Program-made: the position numbers and the translations under genes
The notes under the pieces: model-generated
The model's database searches: none
What the model saw: the letters and a program-made list of their open reading frames with translations, nothing else
Told to the model about the DNA's origin: nothing
Assembly: GCA_964608055.1 (NCBI GenBank)
Contig: CAZSMJ010000083.1
Location: 1 to 8,748 of the forward strand
From: JALYNX01 sp964608055
GTDB lineage: Bacteria > Actinomycetota > Acidimicrobiia > Spongiisociales > ZC4RG35
Direction of reading: 5' to 3'
DNA: 8,748 nt
Shown here: piece by piece, positions 1 to 7,106 of the stretch
How positions within the stretch are numbered: the stretch's first letter is position 1
How the letters are laid out: every line of letters begins with the position of its first letter

Positions 1-1250
1 ACGTCCTGGTCCGTGCCATGCTCCTGCTCCGGGCGCGCACCCTGGCCCAAGGCCATTCCGGGGTTCGGCCCGAGATCGTCGAGCGGCTCATCGAGATGCT
101 CAACTTGGGGATCCTGCCCCTGGTCCCCTCCCAGGGCTCGGTTGGGGCATCGGGAGACCTCGCACCGTTCGCACACCTTGCGCTGCCCTTGATCGGGGAG
201 GGAAAAGTCCGCTGGAACGGCGAGATCCTTCCTGCCGCGGAGGCGCTGGCGAAAGCGGGTCTCGGGCACCTGCGCCTGCATACCAAGGAAGGCCTCTCCC
301 TGCTCAATGGCACCGAGGGGATGACTTCGATGGGGATCCTCGCCCACGACCAGGCCAACGGCCTGCTGCTGGCGGCGGACGTCGCCTGCGCCCTCACCGT
401 CGAGGCGGTCCTAGGCAGCTCCCGGCCTTTTCGACCTGAGGTTCATGCCCTCCGCCCCCACCCAGGACAACGACGCTCGGCCGGTCGAATCGCCGCACTC
501 CTCGAAGGGAGCGAAATCGGAGCCAGTCATGCGGAGGATTTCCATCACGCCGTCCAGGATGCTTACTCGCTGCGTTGTGCCCCCCAGGTCCATGGCGCGG
601 TGGCCGACACCCTCGATCACATGGAACGGGTTCTCGAGATCGAGATGGGCTCGGTCGTGGACAACCCGATCGTCTTTCCAGAAACTGGCGAGGTGATCTC
701 GGCCGGCAATTTCCATGGCCAGCCGCTTGCCTTCGTCCTCGACTTCTGCGCCATCGCGGTGACCGAATTGGGATCGATCTCAGAGCGACGGACCGACCGC
801 ATGCTCGACCCGACTCGCTCCGCCGGTCTTCCGGCCTTTCTTTCACCTGATCCGGGTGTCAACTCCGGGTACATGATCAGCCAGTACACCCAGGCGGCGC
901 TGGTGGCCGAGAACCGGGTGCTCTCCCATCCGGCGTCGGTGGAGTCGATCCCGACTTCGGGGATGCAAGAGGACCACGTCTCGATGGGTTGGGGCGCGGG
1001 GCGAAAGTTGTTCCCTGTGCTGGATAACACACGCCGCGTGCTGGCGGTGGAGCTGCTCTGCGCAGCCCAGGCCCTCGAGTACCGCAAGCCGCTGCGCCCC
1101 GCCCCCGGCACCGGAGCAGTGGTCTCCTTGATCCGAGAGCATGTCCCACCGTTGGCCGAGGATCGCCCGCTGGCAGACGAGATCGAGACGGTTTCGCAGC
1201 TGATCGGATCGGGTGAGATCGAGGCGGTGGTCTCCGGACACATCGGATGA
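1..1250 (+). CDS. hutH: Histidine ammonia-lyase, 3' part (5' end outside window)
   Basis: Catalyses non-oxidative deamination of L-histidine to trans-urocanate and ammonia, the first step of cytoplasmic histidine degradation. About 415 C-terminal residues are visible, in the frame starting at base 3, with no stop back to the window edge. Family members are usually near 510 residues, so roughly 95 are missing upstream. The Ala-Ser-Gly triplet that cyclises into the MIO electrophile is encoded at 147-155 within GSVGASGDLAPFAH. Other family hallmarks are LLNGTEGM, VVDNPIVF, the GNFHGQP loop, SERRTDRMLDP and IPTSGMQEDHVSMG, in the expected order and without frameshift. The stop codon overlaps the hutI start (ATGA), so the two genes are translationally coupled. 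Phenylalanine or tyrosine ammonia-lyases share the MIO fold, but the neighbouring hutI makes histidine the substrate with high confidence. The real start, promoter and any hutU lie outside the window. Confidence 0.97.
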   Translation, partial: VLVRAMLLLRARTLAQGHSGVRPEIVERLIEMLNLGILPLVPSQGSVGASGDLAPFAHLALPLIGEGKVRWNGEILPAAEALAKAGLGHLRLHTKEGLSLLNGTEGMTSMGILAHDQANGLLLAADVACALTVEAVLGSSRPFRPEVHALRPHPGQRRSAGRIAALLEGSEIGASHAEDFHHAVQDAYSLRCAPQVHGAVADTLDHMERVLEIEMGSVVDNPIVFPETGEVISAGNFHGQPLAFVLDFCAIAVTELGSISERRTDRMLDPTRSAGLPAFLSPDPGVNSGYMISQYTQAALVAENRVLSHPASVESIPTSGMQEDHVSMGWGAGRKLFPVLDNTRRVLAVELLCAAQALEYRKPLRPAPGTGAVVSLIREHVPPLAEDRPLADEIETVSQLIGSGEIEAVVSGHIG

Positions 1251-2428
1251 CCGATCTCCTGCTCACTGGCATCGGGAGGTTGGTGACCAATGACGGCCCC
1301 CCACTCCCTGACGCCGCACTGGCCGTCGAGGGCGGCCGAATCACCTACGCCGGACCGGAGGCCGATGCTCCTTCGCAGGAATCGGGCCAACGGATCGATT
1401 GTGACGGCCGGGCCGTTATCCCCGGATTCGTCGACGCCCACACTCATCTGGTGTTCGCCGGTGACCGCGCCGACGAGTTCGCCCGACGTCTCGCCGGGGC
1501 CGCGTACACCGGCGGGGGCATCCTCTCCACGGTTGCCTCGACCAGGGCCGCATCCGAGGATGACCTCTACCGGGAGGCCGCGGGGCGGGTCCGTCGGATG
1601 ATCGCCGGCGGCACGACCACTGTTGAGATCAAGACCGGGTACGGGTTGGTATTGGAGACCGAACAGAGGTTGATGCGAGTGGCTCATCGCCTCGCAGAGG
1701 AGCTGCCGATCACGGTCAGAACCACGTTCCTCGGAGCCCACACCATCCCGATCGAGTTTCGAGACGACCCCGACGGATACGTCGACTTGATCGTCGAAGA
1801 GATGCTCCCGGCGCTGGCCCCGGACACCGATTACTGCGACGTCTTCGTCGAGGAGGGCGCGTTCAGCGTCGATCAGGCGAGACGGATCTTCGAGGCCGCC
1901 GCCTCCCACGGTCTGTCGGCCCGGATCCACGCCGAGCAGCTCACGCGCAGCGGAGGCGCCCTTCTGGCTGCCGAGCTCCGGGCCGCGTCGGCAGATCACC
2001 TCGATCGGGCCACCGAGGAGGATGCTGACGCCCTCGCGGAAGCCGGTGTCAGCGCCGTCCTCACCCCCGGGGCCTCCTACTCACTGCGCAAACCCCAGGC
2101 ACCGGGTCCGATGCTTCTCGATCGCGGTGTGACCGTCGCCCTCGCCACCGATTGCAACCCGGGAACCTCCTACTTCGAGTCGATGGGATTGGTGATATCA
2201 CTGGCCTGTGTGTTGATGGGACTCACCGTCGAGCAGGCGGTCTTCGCCGCCACTCGGGGCGGAGCCATCTCCCTGGGCCTCGACGACCACGGATTGATCG
2301 TGTCAGGTGCAGTCGGCGACCTGGTGATACTCGATGCGCCCGCTGAGAGCCATCTCGCCTACCGGCCCGCCACCAACCTGGCATGGAAGACGATCCGGGC
2401 CGGGGTCGTCGTGGCCGGCGCGGCGTAG
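1247..2428 (+). CDS. hutI: Imidazolonepropionase
   Basis: Hydrolyses 4-imidazolone-5-propionate to N-formimino-L-glutamate, the third step of histidine degradation, in the cytoplasm. The 393 residues make a full-length amidohydrolase-superfamily protein (family members are about 400-420). An N-terminal beta-rich segment leads to the metal-binding FVDAHTHLVFAGDRADEF (His65 and His67), then EIKTGYGL near 128-134, RTTFLGAHTIP near 158-168, ARIHAEQL (His228), SADHLDRA (His251) and the metal/catalytic Asp302 in ATDCNPGT. The beta-barrel closes with VGDLVILDAP near 356-365. The ATG at 1247 overlaps the hutH stop by 4 nt; no strong Shine-Dalgarno is seen, so coupling to hutH probably drives initiation. 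The order hutH-hutI is a normal hut arrangement. I see nothing missing or odd in the protein. Confidence 0.97.
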   Translation: MTDLLLTGIGRLVTNDGPPLPDAALAVEGGRITYAGPEADAPSQESGQRIDCDGRAVIPGFVDAHTHLVFAGDRADEFARRLAGAAYTGGGILSTVASTRAASEDDLYREAAGRVRRMIAGGTTTVEIKTGYGLVLETEQRLMRVAHRLAEELPITVRTTFLGAHTIPIEFRDDPDGYVDLIVEEMLPALAPDTDYCDVFVEEGAFSVDQARRIFEAAASHGLSARIHAEQLTRSGGALLAAELRAASADHLDRATEEDADALAEAGVSAVLTPGASYSLRKPQAPGPMLLDRGVTVALATDCNPGTSYFESMGLVISLACVLMGLTVEQAVFAATRGGAISLGLDDHGLIVSGAVGDLVILDAPAESHLAYRPATNLAWKTIRAGVVVAGAA

Positions 2429-2448
2429 ATTCCAAGCCCGGCGAACTG

Positions 2449-2454
2449 AAGGGA
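2449..2454 (+). promoter_or_regulatory. Shine-Dalgarno site of the methyltransferase gene
   Basis: AAGGGA sits 6 nt before GTG 2461. This purine block decides for the GTG start over the upstream in-frame ATG at 2383, which would overlap hutI. Confidence 0.6.
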
Positions 2455-2460
2455 ATAACC

Positions 2461-3510
2461 GTGGATCGACAGAAGATCGAGGCATTTCTCGATCGTTTTA
2501 TCGAGCTTGCTTCCGGGGCGACCACCATCGGGCTCCTTGCGGTTGCTGATCGCAGCGGGCTTTCCGAGTATCTCGAGTCCGTCCAAGGCGGCACCAGTGC
2601 CGAGATCGCAGTCGGCGCCGGTCTCGACCAGAGATATGTGGAAGAGATCCTCTCCGGTCTGGCCGCCGCCGGGGTGGTGGACTACGACCCCGAATCCGAG
2701 CGGTTCGACCTGCCTCCCGAGCACGCCCTGTTCCTCTCCGACGAGGAGAGCCCCTACTTCATGGGTGGGTGGTTCGACATGATCCCTGCCGTCATGGGCC
2801 AGCTCGATGGAGTCGCCAATGCCACGATCAACGGTGGAGGGGTGGCTTTCGAGAAGTTCGGCCCGGGGCTGATACGTGGCATCGGACGGGGCAACGGCCC
2901 GTCACAACGGATCTTTCTCACCAGCCGTTGGCTCCCGGCAGTTCCCGGCCTTGCCGCCCGGCTGGAATCCGGGATCCGGGTGGCCGACGTCGGCTGTGGC
3001 ACGGGAAGTGCGGTCATCCTGATCGCGCAGGCTTTCCCCAATTGTCAGGTTTTCGGCTTCGACACCTCCGACGCCTCGATCGAGGTGGCCTCGCAGAGAT
3101 CGAGGGCGATCCCCAATGCGACATTCCTGGCTGCCGGTGTCGAGAACATCCCGGTCGACCAGAAGTTCGACCTCGTGACCACGTTCGACGTCATCCATGA
3201 CCTCGCCAACCCCCTGGGCGGGATGCGCGGGATTCGGGAAGCACTGGCCGACGACGGCCTCTATCTGATGATGGAGCCTTATGCCAGTTCCAACCTCGAA
3301 GAGAACCTGCACCCGCGCGGCGCCCTGCTCTACGGAATCTCGACCCTGCATTGCATGACCCAGTCACTCGCCAAGGGAGGGGAGGGCCTCGGTGCGGCCT
3401 GGGGCAGACAGAGGGCCGAGCGCTACGCCGCCGACGCCGGCTTCGCCAATTTCGAGGTCTTGGAGGACATCAGCAACCGGTTCTCGGCGTTCTATCTGTT
3501 GTCGGCCTAG
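2461..3510 (+). CDS. Class I SAM-dependent methyltransferase, Rv2258c-like
   Basis: Predicted to transfer a methyl group from S-adenosylmethionine to an unknown acceptor. I choose GTG 2461 (349 aa) because AAGGGA at 2449-2454 lies 6 nt upstream; the in-frame ATG at 2383 would bury the start inside hutI and add 26 low-complexity Arg/Gly-rich residues. Residues 15-90 resemble the winged-helix N-domain of the Rv2258c type (GLLAVADRSGLSEYL, then LDQRYVEEILSGLAAAGVVD, then LPPEHALFLSDEESP). Motif I is VADVGCGTGSA at 174-184, with acidic Asp201 ending strand 2 and FDVIHDLANP at 242-251. The C-terminal part carries MEPYASSNLEENLHPRG followed by ISTLHCMTQSLAKGG, also typical of this group. It starts 32 nt after hutI, so co-transcription with hut is likely. 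Its substrate is unknown, and a role in histidine metabolism is only a guess. It converges with the DUF2207 gene at a 6-nt gap. Confidence 0.88.
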   Translation: MDRQKIEAFLDRFIELASGATTIGLLAVADRSGLSEYLESVQGGTSAEIAVGAGLDQRYVEEILSGLAAAGVVDYDPESERFDLPPEHALFLSDEESPYFMGGWFDMIPAVMGQLDGVANATINGGGVAFEKFGPGLIRGIGRGNGPSQRIFLTSRWLPAVPGLAARLESGIRVADVGCGTGSAVILIAQAFPNCQVFGFDTSDASIEVASQRSRAIPNATFLAAGVENIPVDQKFDLVTTFDVIHDLANPLGGMRGIREALADDGLYLMMEPYASSNLEENLHPRGALLYGISTLHCMTQSLAKGGEGLGAAWGRQRAERYAADAGFANFEVLEDISNRFSAFYLLSA

Positions 3511-3516
3511 GACCGA

Positions 3517-5370
3517 CTACCAGGCGCCGCCACCACCGCCTCCGCCACCGCCACCGCCGCCGCCGGAGAACCCACCGCCCCCACCACTGGAGGAAGGTGG
3601 GGTAAAGGCTCCCGAGAGGGCGGATTGGATCCCGGCAAAGGCGTTTTCGCTATGACCGCCCGAATAGCCATAGGTGCCGAACCAATAAATCGACGACGTG
3701 GTCTCCAATTCCGGCGGGGCATGCAGTCTCGCCTGTTGCAGGACCTCGGCCGCCACCCCAAAGACGATGGCGTACACCAGGTAGCGATCCCAGAGCTCGA
3801 GTGAGATCGGCGGGGCCTCCTCGAGTCTGGAAAAATCGGACAGATACCTACGGAACGCCTCCCATCGAGCCGACTCCAGGGCCCCCTTCTTGGAACGGCG
3901 GTTCCTCACCCGGCGGAAGCTGAGGAGAATGAAGAGAAAGATCGTTGCCACCAGGAGGCCGATCGAGATCAACACCGCGATCACGTCGCCGCCAGGGACA
4001 TTGGACAACAACTTCGGCAGCAGCAGGAAGGAACCGATGACCGCTCCGGCCATGATCAGCCGAACCGCCCAGGACACCCCATAGCCGGCGTCGTCGAGCA
4101 GACCGCCTCTCCGCACCGCGCTCAGGGCTTGATCACGGAAGTTCTGGTAGCTCTTGGCGTTGGCGGCGGCATCGTCCCTGATCGCCTCCTTGAACTCGTG
4201 AAGAGGCCGGGGACCCAGCTCGAGAACGCGGCCAACCACGCTCATCAGGGACTGTTCGAAGTTGGTGAGCTCGGTTTCCTTCTCGGGTACCGAGAGGACC
4301 AGATCGGTGATGGTCTCGGTCTTCATACCGCCCCAGGTCGAGCGCTCGACCTGTGAAGGGCTGGCTCCGATCGCCCCGCGCCGGATGAGGTCGAACATGG
4401 TCGCGGTGAATTCCTTCTCGGTCACGCTCCCCTGGGAAACCAGCGCCCCGACCTCGGCTGGAGTCAGATCGGAAGGCGGCTCCTGCTCATACTGGCGGTC
4501 ATAGTCGACACGGGGCTCCCTGCCGTATCTGATATACACAAGTCCCCCGAGGCCCACGACGGTGAGCACCGCGAGCACGCTCCCCCAGATCAGACCGGTG
4601 CGCCCTGCCCTTGCTGCCTGCTCGGCGTCGTCGGCGAACGCCTCCTCCTCGGCGAGGATGGTGGGGAGACCCTCACCCGAGACAACCGTTGCCCCGCTGG
4701 TCGACGACAAAACCTCCCTGGGGAACACCACGCGGATCTCGACCCATTGCTCCGCCGGGATGTCGCTGGCCTCCAACGAAGGCGAGACCCCCTCGTCGCC
4801 CAATGAGGTGACCCCGTCGACTCCAAAGGGGTGGCCCCACACCCTGACCTCGCCGGGCACCGGATTGCCGGGCAAGTCCACGGTGGCGGAGAGTCGATCG
4901 AGCCCGACCGCCCACTGGTCGCCCCAGACCTTGAGATTCACGTCGGCCACGTCGTCGTAGACCGTCGTCAGCCCGGTCATCACATAGGTGACCTTGAAGA
5001 GCCGAGTCTCGTCCTGAGACCTGTGATGCCAAACGATTCGCACCAGGTCGTTGAATTCGGCGACACCATAGGTGCCGGGCGGTGACGAGCATCCGAGCTC
5101 GGTGCAACCACCCGGGGTGTAGGTGGTCGTCTCGTCGCTGACAACGATCGAAGACACCTGTTGGCCGGGCTGGAGAGGGATGTCGCGATAGGCACCGAAG
5201 AAATCACCTGAGAAATCGAAGCTGAGGATCTCGGTGACCGAAAGCGACCCGTCGTCGTTGACCACCACTGCAACGTCGGCATTGGTTAGCCAGAACGACT
5301 TGGCGAAGGCGGCCGTCGCCGGGCCGACCACCAGAAGAAGGATCAGGAAGAGCCGGGAGAGACGGCTCAA
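3517..5370 (-). CDS. DUF2207 membrane protein with polyglycine C-terminal tail
   Basis: Function unknown; DUF2207 proteins are envelope proteins often encoded beside lemA. I start it at TTG 5370 (617 aa), 1 nt after the lemA stop (TGA-G-TTG); longer versions of the frame only shadow lemA. Residues 1-23 form a signal peptide (SRLSRLFLILLLVV core, likely cut after AFA). An extracytoplasmic beta-rich domain (about 24-255) includes DGSLSVTEILSFDFSG and FFGAYRDIPL. Membrane segments are predicted near 259-281, 432-454 and 461-484. After the first comes YIRYGREPRVDYD and DLTPAEVGALV, a family hallmark, then a winged-helix-like cytoplasmic stretch (TATMFDLIRRGAIG). The region after the last segment has ARWEAFRRYLSDFSRLEEAP, another hallmark. 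From about residue 594 the chain is almost all Gly and Ser, ending Gly-Ala-Trp. No Shine-Dalgarno is visible, so translation probably depends on lemA. Family call is strong; the exact start is moderate. Confidence 0.88.
   Translation of the reverse strand: MSRLSRLFLILLLVVGPATAAFAKSFWLTNADVAVVVNDDGSLSVTEILSFDFSGDFFGAYRDIPLQPGQQVSSIVVSDETTTYTPGGCTELGCSSPPGTYGVAEFNDLVRIVWHHRSQDETRLFKVTYVMTGLTTVYDDVADVNLKVWGDQWAVGLDRLSATVDLPGNPVPGEVRVWGHPFGVDGVTSLGDEGVSPSLEASDIPAEQWVEIRVVFPREVLSSTSGATVVSGEGLPTILAEEEAFADDAEQAARAGRTGLIWGSVLAVLTVVGLGGLVYIRYGREPRVDYDRQYEQEPPSDLTPAEVGALVSQGSVTEKEFTATMFDLIRRGAIGASPSQVERSTWGGMKTETITDLVLSVPEKETELTNFEQSLMSVVGRVLELGPRPLHEFKEAIRDDAAANAKSYQNFRDQALSAVRRGGLLDDAGYGVSWAVRLIMAGAVIGSFLLLPKLLSNVPGGDVIAVLISIGLLVATIFLFILLSFRRVRNRRSKKGALESARWEAFRRYLSDFSRLEEAPPISLELWDRYLVYAIVFGVAAEVLQQARLHAPPELETTSSIYWFGTYGYSGGHSENAFAGIQSALSGAFTPPSSSGGGGGFSGGGGGGGGGGGGGAW
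3524..3597 (-). repeat. Low-complexity polyglycine tract (GGN codon run)
   Basis: The plus strand is a run of CCG, CCA and CCC triplets that reads as GGN glycine codons on the minus strand. It forms the last roughly 24 residues of the DUF2207 protein: a GGGGGFSGGGG-type block, a longer unbroken Gly run, then Ala-Trp. A glycine-rich tail with a terminal Trp is common in this family, so it is likely functional, but triplet runs like this are prone to slippage and assembly error. Confidence 0.8.
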
Positions 5371-5371
5371 C

Positions 5372-5914
5372 TCAGAAGTCGACGGTTGGGGCTTGCTCCG
5401 CCTCCGGGCCCGCCTCGAAGAACTCTCGGATCGTGAAACCAAAGATCCCGGCAACCAGGTTCGTCGGCATCTGCTGCACCGTGTTGTTGAAAGTGAGCAC
5501 CGTGTCGTTGTAGATCTGGCGGGAGACCGCGATCTTGTTCTCGGTCTCGGCCAGCTCTGCTTGGAGCCCCTGGAAGTTCTCCGATGCACGAAGCTCGGGG
5601 TAGGCCTCGGCCACCGCGAACAGCTGCCGCAGCGCCTGGGTGAGAAAGCCTTCGGCCTGGGCCGCTTCGGCCGGTCCTGCCGCTGACGCGGCGGCGTTGC
5701 GAGCCTGGGTCACCCGCTCGAAGGTCTGCTGCTCGTGTGTGGCGTAACCCTTGACCGTTTCCACCAGATTGGGGATGAGGTCGTAGCGCCGCTTCAGCTG
5801 AACCTCCACCTGGGCCCAGGAGTTGTCGACGCGGTTACGGGCCTGAATCAGGCGGTTGTAGATGACGACACCGAAGAGCAGGAGGGCGCCGACTATGCCA
5901 ATGATCCACCACAT
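5372..5914 (-). CDS. lemA: LemA family protein
   Basis: A 180-residue LemA-family protein. One N-terminal membrane helix (MWWIIGIVGALLLFGVVIYN, residues 1-20) is followed by a long antiparallel helical bundle. Hallmarks are RLIQARNRVDNSWAQVEVQL at 21-40, RRYDLIPNLVETVKGYA near 42-58 with its conserved DLIPNLV, then FAVAEAYPELRASENFQGLQ at 99-118 and AVSRQIYNDTVLTFNN near 129-144. It ends in the usual IFGFTIREFFEA segment. LemA proteins sit at the inner membrane; their molecular role is not firmly established. The start at 5914 is fixed by the hydrophobic helix: upstream codons in frame translate promoter DNA and the opposite gene. No Shine-Dalgarno precedes the ATG; a TACACT hexamer ends 7 nt before it, suggesting a leaderless mRNA. 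It is followed by the coupled DUF2207 gene, a pairing seen in many bacteria. Confidence 0.96.
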   Translation of the reverse strand: MWWIIGIVGALLLFGVVIYNRLIQARNRVDNSWAQVEVQLKRRYDLIPNLVETVKGYATHEQQTFERVTQARNAAASAAGPAEAAQAEGFLTQALRQLFAVAEAYPELRASENFQGLQAELAETENKIAVSRQIYNDTVLTFNNTVQQMPTNLVAGIFGFTIREFFEAGPEAEQAPTVDF

Positions 5915-5983
5915 GGTTCGGAGTGTAGGTGAGTGCAGGCTGCGACCAAGCCGCACCTGGCCGACATTCGTAGGCTGCCACCG
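5915..5983. promoter_or_regulatory. Divergent leaderless-type promoter between lemA and the carbonic-anhydrase-like gene
   Basis: Only 69 bp separate the two divergent ATGs. On the minus strand a TACACT hexamer (5927-5922) is followed by exactly 7 nt and the lemA ATG; a TTGGTC -35 candidate (5949-5944) lies 16 nt further up. On the plus strand TAGGCT (5971-5976) is followed by exactly 7 nt and the ATG at 5984, with no good -35. Neither start has a Shine-Dalgarno. A TANNNT hexamer ending 7 nt from the start codon is the arrangement expected for leaderless transcripts in Actinomycetota. This is inference from spacing and motif; no transcript data were available. Confidence 0.5.
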
Positions 5984-6367
5984 ATGTCTTCGAATGAGAG
6001 GTTTGCAGCCGTCATCAACTGCATGGATGGCAGGATCCAAACTCGCACCATCGACCAGCTGATGACGCGGTTCGGTGCCCGCCATATCGACAACATCACC
6101 ACCACCGGCGCGGTAAAGCACCTGGATGGCGCGGTGGACGCTACCGGTGAGGGTCTGCTCCAGAGCGTCGCAGTGTCGGTCCAGGCCCACGGAACCAGTC
6201 AGGTCGCGGTGGTGGCTCACTCCGACTGCGCGGGGAATCCGGTGCCGGACGCCGAACAGAAGACACAACTCCGAAACGCTGTCGTGGTGATAGCCGATCG
6301 GTTTCCCGATCTGGAGGTGATCGCCCTCTTCCTCGACCCGAAACTTGGCTTCGAGAGGATTCGCTAA
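5984..6367 (+). CDS. Small beta-carbonic-anhydrase-like protein
   Basis: A 127-residue cytoplasmic protein with the zinc-site signature of beta-class carbonic anhydrases: CMDGR (Cys13, Asp15, Arg17) and HSDC (His79 to Cys82). These give the Cys-His-Cys ligand set plus the Asp-Arg dyad. Between them are IDNITTTGAV and a segment resembling the helix of the family. Typical beta-carbonic anhydrases are about 200 residues, so this is a minimal version, matching the short 'putative carbonic anhydrase' relatives rather than the housekeeping enzyme. Activity as CO2 hydratase is therefore not assured. I use ATG 5984, not the in-frame ATG at 5933, because the latter adds 17 residues lying in the promoter region and the homologous part begins at FAAVINCMDGR. 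The gene lies 27 nt upstream of the DUF169 gene and probably shares its transcript. No Shine-Dalgarno; likely leaderless. Confidence 0.75.
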   Translation: MSSNERFAAVINCMDGRIQTRTIDQLMTRFGARHIDNITTTGAVKHLDGAVDATGEGLLQSVAVSVQAHGTSQVAVVAHSDCAGNPVPDAEQKTQLRNAVVVIADRFPDLEVIALFLDPKLGFERIR

Positions 6368-6383
6368 GTTGGCCACCAACCTC

Positions 6384-6390
6384 GAAAGGA
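6384..6390 (+). promoter_or_regulatory. Shine-Dalgarno site of the DUF169 gene
   Basis: GAAAGGA lies 4 nt before ATG 6395, inside the 27-nt gap after the carbonic-anhydrase-like stop. It supports the ATG 6395 start and contrasts with the Shine-Dalgarno-less first gene of the pair. Confidence 0.6.
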
Positions 6391-6394
6391 CTCA

Positions 6395-7105
6395 ATGAGC
6401 CTCTCCGCCGACTCCGACGCCCTGACCACGCTGCTCGGCTTGGAGCATGCACCAATCGCCATCACCTTCCACGACGAGGTCCCGAACAACGGTGTTCCAC
6501 GCTTCGCCGAGCCGATGTCCGAGCCCACCGAGGACGGACGCTCAGGTCGGGCCGCGGCCCCTTGTGTCTTCTGGATGCACGCCGATGAGTACACGTTCGA
6601 CACCTTGGCTGAGGACCATGGCAACTGCTCGGTGGGAAGATTCACTCATGGCTTCGCCGACGCGGCAGACATCCTGGACAAGAACGATGTCGCCGCCCTC
6701 CTCGATGTCGGTTGGGTGACCATGGAGGCATTCGCCGGGGTAGCTGCGCTCTCCCGTCGGCCCAAAGGTGTTCGCTACGGGCCGCTGGCGGAGGCCAAGT
6801 CGATGCCGGACGTGGTGTTGCTGAGGGTCACCCCCCGCCAGATGATGGAGATCAACGACGCGGTCGAAGTCGAGTGGTCAGGCAAGCCGCAGTGTCAGAT
6901 CCTGCCTCGGGCAGCCGACGCCGGTGTCATCGCCGCCTCCATGGGTTGCGCGTTGTCCCGCGCCCGAACCGGGATGGGTGACGACGAGCTGACGGTCGCG
7001 GTACCCGGTCACCGGGTCGCCGAGCTGGCCGATGCGCTCCAAGCCGTGCGCCGGGCCGACGATGCGGTGGCGGTCTATGCCGAGGCGGACCTGGCTCGGT
7101 TCTGA
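6395..7105 (+). CDS. DUF169 domain-containing protein
   Basis: A 236-residue protein with no signal peptide or membrane segment, assigned to the DUF169 family (biochemical function not established). Family-like features in order: LGLEHAPIAITFHDEVP near 14-30; CVFW at 57-60; GNCSVGRFTHGF at 76-87; GWVTMEAF; a central KGVRYGPLAEA and PDVVLLRVTPRQMMEINDA; PQCQILP at 165-171; and MGCALSRARTGMGDDELTVAVPG at 183-205. Four cysteines (57, 78, 167, 185) fall in these conserved blocks, which would suit metal or cluster binding, but that is inference. The protein looks complete. It follows the carbonic-anhydrase-like gene by 27 nt with its own Shine-Dalgarno, so the pair is probably an operon. The stop at 7103-7105 is followed at once by the inverted-repeat segment starting at 7107. 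Confidence 0.82.
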   Translation: MSLSADSDALTTLLGLEHAPIAITFHDEVPNNGVPRFAEPMSEPTEDGRSGRAAAPCVFWMHADEYTFDTLAEDHGNCSVGRFTHGFADAADILDKNDVAALLDVGWVTMEAFAGVAALSRRPKGVRYGPLAEAKSMPDVVLLRVTPRQMMEINDAVEVEWSGKPQCQILPRAADAGVIAASMGCALSRARTGMGDDELTVAVPGHRVAELADALQAVRRADDAVAVYAEADLARF

Positions 7106-7106
7106 A

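Noticed and set aside
617..1999. A 460-residue open frame on the minus strand across hutH and hutI
   Set aside because: It is antisense to two clearly recognised genes, and long spurious frames are expected in high-GC DNA. The translation is Arg/Gly/Ser-rich without family motifs.
2383..2460. Upstream ATG extension of the methyltransferase
   Set aside because: It overlaps hutI, encodes a low-complexity Arg/Gly-rich stretch and has no ribosome-binding site, whereas GTG 2461 does.
3392..3655. Plus-strand frame with a polyproline run
   Set aside because: It is the antisense of the DUF2207 polyglycine codons and has no independent support.
5371..5589. N-terminal extension of the DUF2207 gene to an upstream ATG
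   Set aside because: These 73 codons only shadow lemA in another frame, are Arg/Ser-rich, and would place the signal peptide internally.
5915..6379. N-terminal extension of lemA through the divergent promoter
   Set aside because: The extra codons are antisense to the carbonic-anhydrase-like gene; the LemA membrane helix begins at the ATG 5914.
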